A stretch of DNA of 64,000 bases, from assembly GCA_036320915.1 (NCBI GenBank), contig JAXBDG010000002.1:2604001-2668000 (forward strand). The letters run 5' to 3'. The DNA comes from Linnemannia elongata. Taxonomy: Eukaryota > Mortierellomycota > Mortierellomycetes > Mortierellales > Mortierellaceae. Of this stretch, positions 10,642-22,454 are shown one piece after another; the first letter of the stretch is position 1, and each line of letters opens with the position of its first letter. Below the pieces are notes generated by a model. It did no database searches. It was not told the DNA's origin and worked only from the letters and a program-made list of their open reading frames with translations. The translations under genes were made by a program, and so were the position numbers.

Positions 10642-11211
10642 TTAAAGGTAAGCCTCCTTGGGGGAATGAAGAGGCCCACGGAAAAGAGTAACAGCGACCT
10701 CAATGATTACAAAGAAGCCAACAACAACAGGGACAAATTGATAACTCAGTCCTACGATGCACGCGGCAGGGAAACTATTGCCGGTAGACGGACACGAGAA
10801 TGGTGACACCACATACTCGATCGGAAGGTCCTTAAAGAATTTATGGAAAGCCTGGAGAATGAGGTCGACTTGGCGGAGTTGGACACCAATCATAAACAAG
10901 GCAGGAAGGAGCATCAGGACGGCGCGAGCGTACTTGTTAGGGACGAGGGATCGCTTGCCCCAGATAGAGTAGATGTAGGCGGGCAGGAGGATCACCGAAG
11001 GAACGATGATCGCGTAGTCGTCCCATGTGTATTCGTACTGGAAACCTTCGTCGGTCTTGGTAATGCCTAGATCGTACATCTCTCTAGAGCGTTTGGCCTT
11101 GATCTCGCTTGCCATGGGGATGTACCAGGCGTGATACACGATGACGAAGATGAGGTTCACTATGGTGACGAAGGCCATCCAGAGTCGCAGACCGTAGATT
11201 GCGGGAGCCAT
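10642..11211 (-). CDS. Array tetraspan membrane protein, short form (copy E)
   Basis: 189-aa paralogue, start MAPAIYGLRLWMAFVTIVNL at 11211. Compared with copies A, C and D, the loop after helix 1 is longer (KRSREMYDLGITKTDEGF). The Cys pair reads PFSCPSTGNSFPAAC. The remaining segments follow the family: YAIIVPSVILLPAYIYSIWG, YARAVLMLLPALFMIGVQ, and a last helix ending FRGPLHSPKEAYL. It is the intact partner of pseudogene B. Its upstream region is interrupted 190 bp before the ATG by the Helitron end, directly at its TATA box. Function unknown. Confidence 0.82.
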   Translation of the reverse strand: MAPAIYGLRLWMAFVTIVNLIFVIVYHAWYIPMASEIKAKRSREMYDLGITKTDEGFQYEYTWDDYAIIVPSVILLPAYIYSIWGKRSLVPNKYARAVLMLLPALFMIGVQLRQVDLILQAFHKFFKDLPIEYVVSPFSCPSTGNSFPAACIVGLSYQFVPVVVGFFVIIEVAVTLFRGPLHSPKEAYL

Positions 11212-11393
11212 CTTCTTTTGTGATTTTTGAGTGAAATTTTTGGCGAAGGAACGAGAAAAGAAAAGTAGAGATAAATATGGAGTGAGTGAGTGGAGGAGTG
11301 AGAGAAGAAGGATAGAGAGTGACAGAGAGGATGGTTTTGAGGTGGAGGATCTGATAAGAAACTAAGAAAGAAATCAAGGTGGGCGTTGCGCTG

Positions 11394-11401
11394 TATTTAT
11401 A
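11394..11401 (-). promoter_or_regulatory. TATA box of copy E, abutting transposon end
   Basis: TATAAATA on the minus strand, 183-190 bp upstream of the copy E ATG. The next base outward is the last base of the proposed Helitron terminus CTAG. The upstream ATTAAC-type box seen in the other copies is therefore missing from its expected place. Confidence 0.5.
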
Positions 11402-11411
11402 CTAGGGCGTT

Positions 11412-11448
<37 letters not shown>

Positions 11449-11452
11449 GCAA
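11402..11452 (-). mobile_element. Probable Helitron 3' terminus with hairpin
   Basis: Read on the minus strand (the transposase strand): TTGCCA arm (11452-11447), an A run of about 31, TGGCAA arm (11415-11410), CGCC, then CTAG ending at 11402, followed by host T. Known Helitrons end with a short hairpin then CTRR and insert between A and T; this fits, although the homopolymer loop is unusually long. An alternative is a simple poly(A) tail of another element. Confidence 0.6.
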
Positions 11453-11505
11453 TGTGGTATCTATTTATTTGGTTTTCTGTATGCTTGTTAAATTGAGCTG
11501 CGCTG

Positions 11506-14500
11506 TTAAAGCGCTGCTTTGAAAACTATGTTTCTAGTATAATATCCTTCGACTGTTGTAAAGGGTGATGTTGGTGTGTTTGAAGGTCGAAGCATTGTGG
11601 GAGCGTTAAGAATAAGGACTTTTAGGTTGTCTGGGTTTGAACATCTGGAAAGAGCTACATATAGTTGCCCGTGTGAAAAAACAGGTTGGTTTAGATAGAC
11701 ACCCGTTGTTGTTAGTGTCTGTCCTTGCGCCTTGTTGATGGTAAGAGCGAAAGCAGGTCGGATTGGAAATTGCAAGCGTGTGAATTTAATTGGAGAGGTG
11801 CCGTCTTCCTTTGAGGTGAGGGGAATTCGTGGGATGAGAACGGTGTTGTCAGTGAATGATCCTGCAATGATCTTTGCTTCTATAACGTATTCGCCGAGTT
11901 TTGTTACTTGTAGTCGTGTGCCATTGCACATTCCTCGTTTTGTTGAAACGTTACGTAAAAGGATGATTGGTTGACCGATTTTGAGTGTAATTATATGTTG
12001 TGGGAGGCTATTGTCGTCCAGTGTGCCAAGGTACTCTGGTGTAAAATGGACCACGTCATCGGGGTTGATATCGGTGTAGTTGATGCTGGTGTATGTTTTT
12101 TGATTGTCTGAATGGAACATGTTGGTGGCGAGATCGTTGATTCTGTTGACGTCAACGTTCAATGGGCATAAGATTGCTCTGTCGCTCAGTGTGTTAGGGT
12201 TGAAGGTTGGTTCTTCGATGTTGGGGAAGATGGCACGTATGAGTTGTTTTTCATAGTTGTCGTCAGTGTTTTCTCCTGTTGGCTGAAGGATCACTTCTTC
12301 TGGTATCTTGATGTAGTCGTGGTGGATCCCGTTGCTGTACGTTTGCTCAGTGCCGTCTCCTACTCTAAGCAAATAGTTGACGTAGGCTTGGTGCTTTGTG
12401 TTGTCTCCAATCCGCAAGTTTTTCGTTAGGTTGAATGTTGTGATGTGGTTCCAGATATCTGTTGAGTTTTTCAGTGATGCGTTGGTGACGTCTAGTTGTG
12501 TGCCGTGTTGAACGATTGGTAGTGTTTGTCGAAAGTCGCCACCGAAGACGATGAGTTTGCCGCCAAAAGGGGTGTTTGGATTATCCATCAGATGTCGGAA
12601 GGTACGGTCGACACATTCAAACACTTTTCTGTGCAACATTGGTGCCTCGTCCCAGAAAATGATTGACGCGTCGATGATTGCTTTGCCAAGTAGACACTTT
12701 TTGGTAAGGTTGCAGTAGGTGTGCTTGTCGATAGTGAGTGGTATGCCGAGTGCTGAGTGTGCTGTATGTCCCTCGTGCAAGATGATACTGGCGATGCCTG
12801 ATGAGGCGACGACGACCGCAGGTCGTTTTAGGTGTCCCCGCGTGTACTCTATGAGTGTATTGTTGAGAAAGGTTTTGCCTGTTCCACCTGGCCCGTCAAT
12901 AAAAAAAAGCCGCTCCTTTGTGTTGTTGGATATGGCTACTGTGATGATGTTGAAGATTGTTTTCTGCTCTTCATTGAGTTGTGTCAAGTGGGTTATGGCG
13001 AGTTGTGCGTACTCCATGATGGTTGGCTCATGGTGTGTTCGTTCTAGGTCGTTGTAAGGGTCCGTCGGCAACTCGATAATGTTGTTTTTGGTTTGCTGGG
13101 GCAGTGTTGGGTATTTTTCGAGACCTGATCCCATGTCCAACAGGAGAGTGTTGAGGTGGTGTAAGGTGTTGTTCTTGGCGTCAATTCCAGCTTGTTTGTC
13201 ATTCGCGGGGTAAAGCCGGCTCCGTCTTGCCTTGTAAACAAAATCAGCAGAAAGTGCATCCGCAAATAAAGTCCACAGGCGTTTTGGGTCGGAAGGTGCA
13301 CAACAGGTAAGAATCGTGGCAAAAAGATAGCGGAGGTGTCGAGGGTGTTGCAATTTCTCGGCTTCCTCGAGGCAGTTGATCCATTCAGCGTCATCTTTGA
13401 GAAGTCCCCGCGCCTGAGCTGCCGCCCAAAAAGATCCATAGGTGCGACCTTGATATGTTCTTAACTCCTCAAAACTTTTGGCGCCAGGAACGTGCATAAG
13501 CAGTACGCGCAGCATGTATCGCTCGCCGTCTTTGGGATGGACGGTGAATATGCGGCTGATGGCATTTCGTTGATGTCGTGGGTGCCAGGAACGGGCCTTG
13601 TGGTCGTAGGTGTAGTGTTCCGGGAGGTTGTAGTAGGTGTATTTTTTTGCGTCGTTGTTGGTGGCGTTGAGTTTGAAATAGGCCATCAACATGCTGTCGC
13701 TGTTCTTTTCAACTGCCTGCTTTACGGTCGTTCCTTTTCTTATCGTGACCAAGTGTTGTCCTGGTAGGTGGACTTGAAGCCGAAAGACAGTAGGCGAATG
13801 TCCATGAAGAGGAAGCTTGAGTATTCTCCACATGGCCTCACAGGAAGAGACGTATCTAGATTAAGAATTGGTATTTGCTAGAGGAGTAAGTACACATCAT
13901 TGTATTTCTTTGTGTTTGAAGTAAACATTGTATAAATATCATACCTGGCATCCAGATATTCGGTTATCTCATCTCGGGCAGAGTCTTTCGCAAGACCAAC
14001 TTTGGCGCGGTCATGACCCTTGTGAACGTACTTGTACAGATATTTCACCGCTTTGATAGAGTGGCAGATCTCGACATTGATATGGGCATCGTACTTGGTC
14101 GTGAGCCACACATTGTGCGGAACAACCCAAGAGTTGTCGATTGGTTGGTTGTGTCGATTGATATGGCAAGGTCCTTGCCGGCGGCGGTAAAGCGGGTATG
14201 CGTCCTTCTGGGCAATAGTAGTGTCTTGTAGTGACTTTGGAAATCCCTTGGAGCAGTACCATTTGCCATTAGCACCTTCTACCATGCAAGGTTGGTGTTT
14301 GTGCTGCTCGCCGCAAGGTGCATGGATCATCGAGCGGGTAACGGAAGCGTACGTCAACGGGTGTTTGTCTTTGTCGGGGAGTTCGGCGGAAACAATGGTG
14401 TCATAGTCTGCAGGTGTTTTGGGCTTGTGATCAGGATGGAGGATGAGAAGGATATGACAGTGTGGTAGTCCTCGCTTCTGAAATTCCACGACCCAGCAGT

Positions 14501-17500
14501 ATCCAATTACTTTGCCCAACACGCCATACAAAAGCAGGTCATCGAGTAGCGCCCTGAGTTTGACGGCAAAGACCCGTGTGGTGAGGTCTGGGCGGTCAGT
14601 TGCTGTCTGTCCTCCGATGAGGTACTTAGTGATCTCTGGCCATTTGGGGTTGCAAGTAAAGGTAATAAATAAGTCGGGTTTGCCGAGTCGGTTTACTATT
14701 GCTATTGAGTCCTGTAATTGTTGCTGCATGTGTCGGGGTCCTCCAGTGAAGGACGACGGAAGGACAGTTGGGTGACCGATGTCGCTGGTGGTTGTGCCAT
14801 CGTTTGCGGTATAGGCGTCGGCGAGGCCTTGGTGCTGTGCTGTCAAGAATTCGTCTTGGTTGTCGCGGAGCCACCGTAGGCGATTACCCTCAATTTTGGC
14901 ATACTGGTCGACGATGTATTGTTGCAAGAGCCGGCCGAACATAAGGGTGTAACATCTGCGGTCGGTGATGGAATATGGTCGCATCTGTAGGCGGTAGGCG
15001 TAGAACTCTCTGCAAGAGATAAAGTGTGAAGAGTCTTCTTTGAGGTGTTCTTCATGCGTCTGTTGGTTGTAGTCGGTGAGTTGCGCGGAAGGGAGGTCGT
15101 AACTTTCCAGAATGTCGATGATGTTGTTGTTGTAATTGTTGCTTTCTTGTTGATGTTCTGTTGAGGTGTCGATTCCATTGGTGTTGGTGGCAATGAAATA
15201 TTGCTGGTGATTGTTGAAGGGTGCGTTGTTAATGACAGTGTTGTTGTGCATGTAGAACCACTCAAAGGGGTTATGCTTGAAGCTGTTTTTGAGGTAGACT
15301 TGGTATGTCCAACCATGCTCTCCTGCTGGGTGCATGAGTACATAGTAAAGTGCGTCGTAGGATGGATGGGTTTCCCAGATGCGTGTAAATGGGAAGTTGG
15401 GATTGGCTTCGTGTGTCTCCAGTATGATGTCCCTGTCACCGAGGAAGCTGTCGCCGCTGTCCGGAAATAAGACAGCAATCTCTGTTGTTGTAGGTTTGTC
15501 ATATTGGTATTGGCGTTGATTGTTGCTAGTGCTGTTAATGTCGCCTCGGATGATGAACGTGAGGTTATTGTGCTGAGCATCGTGGTAGTTGAGTTCATGT
15601 TCCCGCATAGATTTGTATATGCCGCTGAATGGGTTGATTGATGTCAACCATGTCTCGAGGTCCTTTAGTCGAGTGACGCTTAGTGTGTTCTTGAAGACGT
15701 TGTTTCGGAGGGTGGCCTGCATGTCGGGATCGTAAAAATATATTTGCGAAAATCCAGGGGTCTTGTTGTTTGTTGGAAAGACTGATCCGATTCTGTGCAT
15801 AATCTGTCCGCTAATGCGAAAGGTGAATGCGCCCTTCTTATTGTTGGCAAGATTGTGGTCTAGATTGCATCGCATGGAGGCGAACGCCATTGCTGAGTTG
15901 TATTTTCTGATGTTGTGATAGAATGTTTTGCCTCGCAATAGATCCATGATTTTGTTGTAAGGCATGATTTGTGGAAGGGTGATTTGTCCCTTGCTGCAAC
16001 ATATCGAGAAGACTGGGTTGGTCCTTGAGCCGGCTGAGCGTTCTTGTATCCATACCAAAGCGTGGCAGTGAGGGCACTCTGTCATTGCTTGTAAGTTATG
16101 GCGCATCTCTTTCTCGTTCACGTCTGGTCCGCAAATAAGACCCTGTGTGAATGGGCGCCGCGCGATTGGTACAGTATGAATCGTGTTGAAGGGACATTGG
16201 CGGTTTGCTTTTGTAAGGTGTGATGTTTTCCCGCAAGTGGCGCAGATGCCGCGGGCTTTATTGGAAAGTGGGTAAGGTACGGGTAGAGGAAGGTCCTCGG
16301 CATGACTGTATGATGGTACAATAATAAAAGAGTTGCATTAGTGGCTTGTACGTGTTTACAAAGATGAATGGTGTTACTGCTATTCTTTAGCAACTCATTC
16401 TGTTCCTTTGCCCTGGCCCCCAACATTTCAATACCTCGCCTTCCTGTAGTTTACTTCTCTTCTTGTCTTGCAGTACAATATATTTCTACTCTTCTATTAC
16501 ACTCTCCTCACTTATTTTCATTTTTATTTTCTGTTCACACCCGTTACGTCTGCCTCAGATTCCGGCAATTGCATGTTTACTCATTAGCCTTCCCAAAAAA
16601 ACAATAGGTTCATACCTGTGTGGAACAAAGGAGCTTTCATCATCGTCATCTGTGAGATCGTTGTCACTGTCATCGGAAACATAGTGGACATAGTCGATGT
16701 CGCTCCCGCTTTCATTGTAGTCGTTTGGCAAGGACTCCATAGCTCTTGATAAAGGGGTTGCTGAAGTGGTTGCCTCCTTTGTTGGTTTATTTGCACTGGT
16801 GTTGTTGCTATGCGTGCAAGTGATAATACATCGTAGTGTTATGTTAAATGTTATAGCAGACATTTTCATGCTAAAGCAGATGCGGTCAAGACTCAGTCAA
16901 AGTGTTCGTTTGAATGTGCACCTACACGTCATACTGTCTCTTAGGACATAAATAAGATGTGGACCTGGAGTGGTCTGTACCATGACATGTTGAACAGTGT
17001 GTCCTGTGCCCCTTACACAAATGGGAAGAAGAGCGACAATGATCTGTCCCATTGCATGTGTTGCAAAAACGTTGCTTCTTGATGGGTGGTCTTAGTAAGA
17101 AAGGAGGAGTATTGAGATAAGTCAATATAGTAAGAGTACATGTGGTTCAAAACAAAGATATGCAGTAATAAACAGAAGAGCGGGGGGGAGAGATTTACCT
17201 ATAGTTGTCACACTTTGTGGACAAAGAGTTGTGATGGCCTGGTCGCAGGCAACTGTCGCATGCCTTGGAAGAGGGTGGGTATGTTGCACATTGAGTTATG
17301 GTAGTTGGTGTGTATGGAGATGTAGTGAAGGGCTGTACTACTTGTTGCTCAAATGGTAGGAATTGTTGCGCATGGATGTCGTAGTAAAAAAGAGGGTTGC
17401 AATTTAACGGATGATCTGTGAGGGAGTAAAGTGGTACATAGTTGTACGGTTCTTCATATGCTTGTAATGTAGAAGGATTTATCTCTATGGTGTGTTGTTG

Positions 17501-17629
17501 GAAGTCTTGAAGTTGAGGTTGAAAAAGTGGGTTGTAAAGCTCACATGGAAGGGAGAGCATTGGTAAACCCAATGAATCGATAGGGATGCGGTTTAGGTTG
17601 TTTTCGACTTGTAACAGCGGTGTTGACAT
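11506..17629 (-). CDS. Helitron RepHel transposase (HUH Rep plus PIF1-like helicase)
   Basis: Nicks and unwinds DNA for rolling-circle transposition. Five exons close in frame: 17629-17199, 17090-16935, 16807-16616, 16305-13945 and 13855-11506, giving about 1829 aa. The N-terminus has four CX2CX4HX5-6C knuckles (for example CDSCLRPGHHNSLSTKC and CATCGKTSHLTKANRQC) spread over exons 1, 2 and 4. The Rep domain shows KPDLFITFTCNPKWPEI, the HUH motif GLPHCHILLIL (near residue 870) and the twin Tyr region EITEYLDARY, whose last Tyr is created by splicing. The helicase shows Walker A GPGGTGKT (near 1367), Walker B IIFWDEAP, GGDFRQTLPI and the C-terminal HGQLYVALSRC. All catalytic motifs are present. 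The start at 17629 is the first ATG before the first knuckle exon. Confidence 0.93.
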
Positions 17630-18306
17630 TGTGTCTTATTTAGGAGTATGTAACTGAGGAAGGAAAATGGTGAAGGGGAAAAGAAAACAGGGTAGCTTGG
17701 TATACAATAAAAGTAGGCTATGTCCTCACAACCTATTGTGCTGTACTTTACAAACTTCGGTAATTGGACAATATAGCGTCATGACACCTCCAAACTCCCT
17801 CTGTATCACGGACATAATGCAGGCAATGTTTGAATATGTTCTATACAAATGCTCCGAGTTGTGTTAGTTCTCAACATTTAGAAAACAATGTCATACGATG
17901 AATCATAGTACTTGAAACAGATTGAAGCTTAGTCTTTCGCCTGTAGAATGCATTTCAGTGATGGTGCTCATCCATTTCAATGTGCGACGAAAGGAAAAGT
18001 AAATACTCGCTAACGGTTTAAGTACATGCTCGCTAACGGCACTTTGCACGTCAAAAAGAGAAAGAACAATATTCACAGTGAGATCAATGCTTGGCAAATG
18101 AAAACGGTAATGTCAATGTTCAAAAAGAGTGTATTGAAGTAAATGGTGAGCTAGCATTGTACGAAAAGTGATGACATTGAACAAATCACGTAAATAAAGA
18201 GATAAACAAACGCTTGTTATAAAGTGTGAATTTATTTCATATGCCAAAAAATGATAAAGTACAAATATGGACGTTTGTCGCTGTTAGTATTGCTATGATG
18301 GTGTTG
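17630..18306. other. Non-coding interval upstream of the Helitron gene
   Basis: AT-rich; no gene recognised. It holds the transposase promoter and possibly the Helitron 5' end. A short direct repeat (CTCGCTAACGG) occurs twice near 18006-18045. Confidence 0.4.
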
Positions 18307-20744
18307 CTATAGCGTAGAAAATGAAGTGCAATGTTCGTATTCGCATATGAGAAATGAGGAGTGCAGATAAAGAGATAAAAAGAAGGAAAAGAAAAGAAAA
18401 AGAAAGGCTATTTGAGAGTTGTTGAGAGTCAGAGACTGCATAAAAAAAGATAAATGAGAAAAGAAGAGTGAAGAGTGAAGATAAAAAGGAAAAGAAAAGA
18501 ACAAAAAAAGACTATTTGAGTGTTGTTGAGAGTCAGAGACTGCCCAAGAAAAATGAAAAAGGGGGTTGGCATCTGGTTTTGAAGTGGGACCATGAACTCT
18601 CATTTTTTTTTTTTTTCCTTCAGCAATATTTTCCTTTTCTTTTTCTTGCTTGATCTTAATATGCCTTTTTCTTGTCAACTTTTCCTTTTCTTCTTCTTCA
18701 TTCTCTTCATCGCAGTTATTCTCTTCTTGAATGATACTTCTCTTTTGGTTGTTGTATTTCCCACCGCCAACTTGATCATCGCTCTCGCTCTCGTACCTCT
18801 CTTTACCTCTTTTATCTTTTCCCTTGCCTTTTCCTTTTTCTGTGAGCGCCCCTTTATGCCTTTTCAAATCCAAAGGCTCATTGTCGGTAGCCTCCCACGA
18901 AACAGTACCTTCGTCACCAGAACTCTCCTCTACAACATGCGGTCGCTTGGTCGATGATCGTTCGCCATTGAGGAGTGACTTGGAGGGACAGGATGACGAT
19001 GGATCCTCACAGTGCGTTGAGTTGTCACTGGCAAGAGCAGGTGGGGAGGACATTGTTGCACAGGTAGCAGACTTGGACTTGCACCACTCTTTCCAGACAG
19101 CCAAAAAGTCCGCAGGGATGGTGCCAGTAGGAAAGATACCAAGAATACAGCGTTGGCGGCGGACAGCCCTTATGAAGGGACAACAGTCAAATGCTGGTAG
19201 TGGGTTCGGGGCGTTTATCTTCCAAGAAAGACAGCGTGCGTTCCAAGGCTTGACGTTTCCAAGCGGTGCCTTGTTCAAGCAGATCAAACAGTTGTAATCT
19301 TGCGCGTCTGTACCCTGGCAGAGACGGTGGCCCTTGAAGCCCCAGTGGTGGCGACAACTTAACACCGTGTTACCTGACTTGTCCTCATACTGACTTGGTA
19401 GGTCGCCACCTATGCTGAAGAAGGTGCCATCATTCACCGTATAGTACTGGCTCCCTCCATTGCCATCAGAGGAGGCGGATTGACTTATAGCTGTTGGCGG
19501 CTGGCCGGTAGTTGGGATGGGGAAGTGGTCAACACCCACGTTAGGTGCATCTGGAGCGGATGCTGTGACTGCTGTAGGAGGAAGCTGTGGAATGGCGCTC
19601 GGATCGACATGTGTAGTTGGTGCAGACGCCACGGCAGAGACCATACTTGGAGAGACGGGATGGGTACCCATGTTCGCCGGTGAAGTGGCAATATTTTTGA
19701 AAGCGTCGGCAATGGTGGGCACAGGTGGAACGATCTTGGCGACTTTTTTCTTTATGAGGCCGTTGGAGGTATTAGGGTCATAGAGGCTCGGGTCGTGGTA
19801 GGTAATAGCGAAGTCCTCTGGAATCACATCGTGATGAGCCTCGTGAGGATCATGGGCAATTATGTTGTTCTTGCTAATGTCGTTGCTGCTGTCGTTGCTG
19901 CTAGAGTTACTGGGTTTGTTGCTGGTGTTGTTGTTGTGAGCGCGCTGATTGTGAAGGACTGCCTTTCCTCTTCCCTTTCTACCCTCAAGTGGTGTAGCAG
20001 GGGAAAGAAACTGGCTGTTGCCGTTGCTGTGGTTGGTGTTGTTAACCGTCTTTGGTCTTCCTTTTTTGACAGTCGCAGAGGTGTAATAATTGGGCTGAGG
20101 TTGCTGTGGTGTAAACTGAAACTGGTATGGCGATGAAAGGGGTTGTTGAAAAGAGGGAAGAAATTGTTGAGATGAAGAGAGCTGCTGAGGGGGCAGATGT
20201 TGTAAAGTGTAAGGAAAAGGTGAGTTGGAATGTGGCTGAGGGGGAGAGAGGAAGCTGTAGCCGGAATGTGGGTAGTTGGCCATTTGTGTGAGATACTCCT
20301 GAGGAAAAGGGAAATGACCGGGCAGTTGAGGGAGAAGAAATTGGGCGGTTGGATACCCTGTGGTTGATGTGGGCATGTTGATATCACCGTTGTAGTCTTC
20401 CTCTTCCCCTCCTTCTCCTTCTTCCACGCCTTCCACACTTTCCTCCTCTGTCTTGTCAAGCTCCGAGTCAAGTGGTTTTCCTTTAGAGGGAATTGCACGA
20501 CGCGTAGATGACGCCTTTCCTTTGGGAAAGTGAGAAGGAAGGTTGCTAATTGATAAAAAATAAAATGAAATCAGAGCATCAATATTGAGTAAACTGAAAA
20601 AACCAATAAACCTTAACAATCAGTATATAGCGCATAGCAGAGAGTAAAGTTTAAGTACCTTCCAACCTGCGTCCCATCGCGAAGTATAATTGGAGGCCTT
20701 GGTTCAGAGGAAGGCTTATTATGTCCTTTGGGTGTTTTTGCCAT
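18307..20744 (-). CDS. Low-complexity protein with Cys/His-rich domain, function unknown
   Basis: Two exons (20744-20659, 20545-18307; the phase closes) give about 774 aa. The start is MAKTPKGHNKPSSEP. The N-terminal half is Pro/Gln/Asn-rich with poly-acidic stretches. At roughly residues 400-500 is a compact Cys/His domain (CRHHWGFKGHRLC, YNCLICLNK, ARCLSWKI, FDCCPFIRAVRRQRC) that looks zinc-binding. A Lys/Glu-rich segment follows. The last about 80 residues are hydrophobic and encoded by a duplicated AT-rich stretch, so the true C-terminus may be earlier, by an unseen 3' intron. It lies next to the Helitron gene, same strand, inside DNA absent from the other array units. It could be a second Helitron gene, a captured host gene or part of another element; I do not recognise the family. 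Confidence 0.6.
18368..18545. repeat. Tandem duplication, about 104-bp period
   Basis: Two copies of a purine-rich block ending TTGTTGAGAGTCAGAGACTGC, offset by about 104 bp. They fall in the predicted 3' end of the preceding gene and create two similar hydrophobic peptide segments there. Confidence 0.75.
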
Positions 20745-22454
20745 TGTTGGTTTGATGAGTAGGGGATGAAGCTATGTGGTTGTGGGAGAAATTCGAAGGT
20801 GTGAACATAATAAGAAAGAAGAAAGAAAACAAATATAAAGGCGTTGGCCTCAAGAGGTTTTATTGACGCGGTACGGTTTTTAAGAAACGCATTATGTAAG
20901 ACATCGGCCCCTAAGTACTGATGTCGGTAGCTGCATTGGGCTGCTCCTGTGTATTAACTCTGCAGCCTTGCATAATAAAGAACAGACTCTCTCCTCCCAT
21001 TAACTACCAAGTTTTAGGTTGACTGGCATACTAAAAAAAAAATGGCAGAATATGCAAGGCACCAACTGAAAAAAAAGTATCCTCAATGGACAATGCAATG
21101 CATCGGTGCAACAAAAAAAAAGAACTAATCCTCCATTGGCAGAGAGAACGCGAACAAAAAGCTGAATCCATAACCACAGGGAGAAACTCGGAGAAAAAGT
21201 TACATGCACAATGACCGACCATGTCAGCAGACAGAGATAAAGTTAGGGGGAAAATAGTTATAGTCAACGCAGTCTAAGTCCAGGAACAAACAAAAAAACG
21301 GTTGTATGGGTGATCAGCAACAAAAAATGAGACAGGAATTTCATAACCTGGAACAACAGTATAGAGCGGCAAATCAGAAGCAACTATGGATGGCATTGGT
21401 CAATCAAAAAAAGGGGTAGCCACAACATCGCCTTGAATAGAGGTCACAGCAGAACTTAGAACGACTAAGCCCACTCATGTTAATAAGGTAATAAGACAAA
21501 AAAACAATAGTAAGCCGCACATCCATTGTAATAGTATGATTAAAAAAAGGAAGGAGCGAACGCGTTCAATCACAGTACTTGAGAATTAATCGCCATGTCA
21601 ACGATTGCTGCTTCTAGAGCATCAAGCATCAATGACTCCTAATAGTCAAGAACCTGCTGATCATACTCATGGTCAACTTACTCAAGAGAGCTAGGATCTT
21701 CACACAATCTATCGCCTCTGATAAAGTAGCCTGTAAGAGAGCGGTTTGTAGGACCGCAAGTCGACATCCAGCAGTTCCAAAGCCTCCTTACCGTCTACAA
21801 TACGGAGTGTCGGTAGAATCAGTAGTATAAGAACATGACTGGAGAACATTGTATGAACTATAGAGAGAGGAAAGAGAGAAAATAGAGAGGGAACGACAAC
21901 ATGAGCAACTGAAGGGAGGAAGGAATTTTAAGAAAAAATGGAGGAAAAAAAGAGTAGAGACAGCGAAAAAAATAAGCAAAAAAAGGAGCGGTTGGAAGAA
22001 GTAAAAAAAAGAAAAGAAAAAAAGAGAAGAATTCTCCGAAAAAAAAAGAAAAAGAGAGAAAAAAGAGAAGAATTGGCCGAAAAAAAAGAAAAAGAGAGAA
22101 AAAAAGAGAAGAATTGGCCGAAAAAAAAGAAAAAAGAGGAGAATTCACCGAAAACAAAAAAGAGAACAAATAGAAAGGAAGATGATTGGACCAAAAAGGT
22201 ATACAAAGGGAGGTGATTGGACAACAACTGTGACCAAAAGTAAAACCGTTTCAAAGTTCATAAGTCCCATAAGTCACGTGAATTGGGCAAACTCAAAGAT
22301 TCCTTTAAGAGTGTTAGAACATTATGAGCAAACCCAGCCCTCAGGCATCACTAAACACTAGCCAATAACAATCAGTAGCCAATTTTTGCCACTCATCCAG
22401 GCGGGTCAAGGAGAAACCAAATTGCGATGCAGTATTTTTCGCGATCACCCCTAC
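20745..22454. other. Gene-poor interval at the far side of the inserted DNA
   Basis: No supported gene. It contains a purine-rich minisatellite (21960-22165) and short A tracts. The right-hand junction between inserted DNA and array DNA should be here or shortly before 22470. Confidence 0.45.
21960..22165. repeat. Purine-rich minisatellite, period near 37 bp
   Basis: Four to five imperfect units with core AGAAGAATTGGCCG or AGAAGAATTCTCCG separated by A-rich AAAAGAAAAAGAGAG spacers. ORFs through it are pure Lys/Glu or Phe/Leu translation of the repeat. Confidence 0.8.

Larger units (their letters stand above)
11402..17629 (-). mobile_element. Autonomous Helitron (3' part; 5' end not resolved)
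   Basis: Rolling-circle DNA transposon carrying a full RepHel gene, with its 3' end at 11402. The 5' end (TC-type) must lie above 17629, but I could not identify it. Array-like host sequence resumes near 22470, so the element may extend to about 22.4 kb and include the 18307-20744 gene. All splice junctions keep frame and no stop interrupts the transposase, so the copy may be active or recently active. Confidence 0.75.

Noticed and set aside
11416..11447. Poly(T) run as the poly(A) tail of a LINE or processed gene
   Set aside because: Flanking TTGCCA/TGGCAA arms, CTAG and the adjacent RepHel 3' end fit a Helitron terminus better, though not conclusively.
21938..22216. Lys/Glu-rich ORF (plus) and Phe/Leu-rich ORFs (minus)
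   Set aside because: Pure translation of a purine-rich minisatellite.
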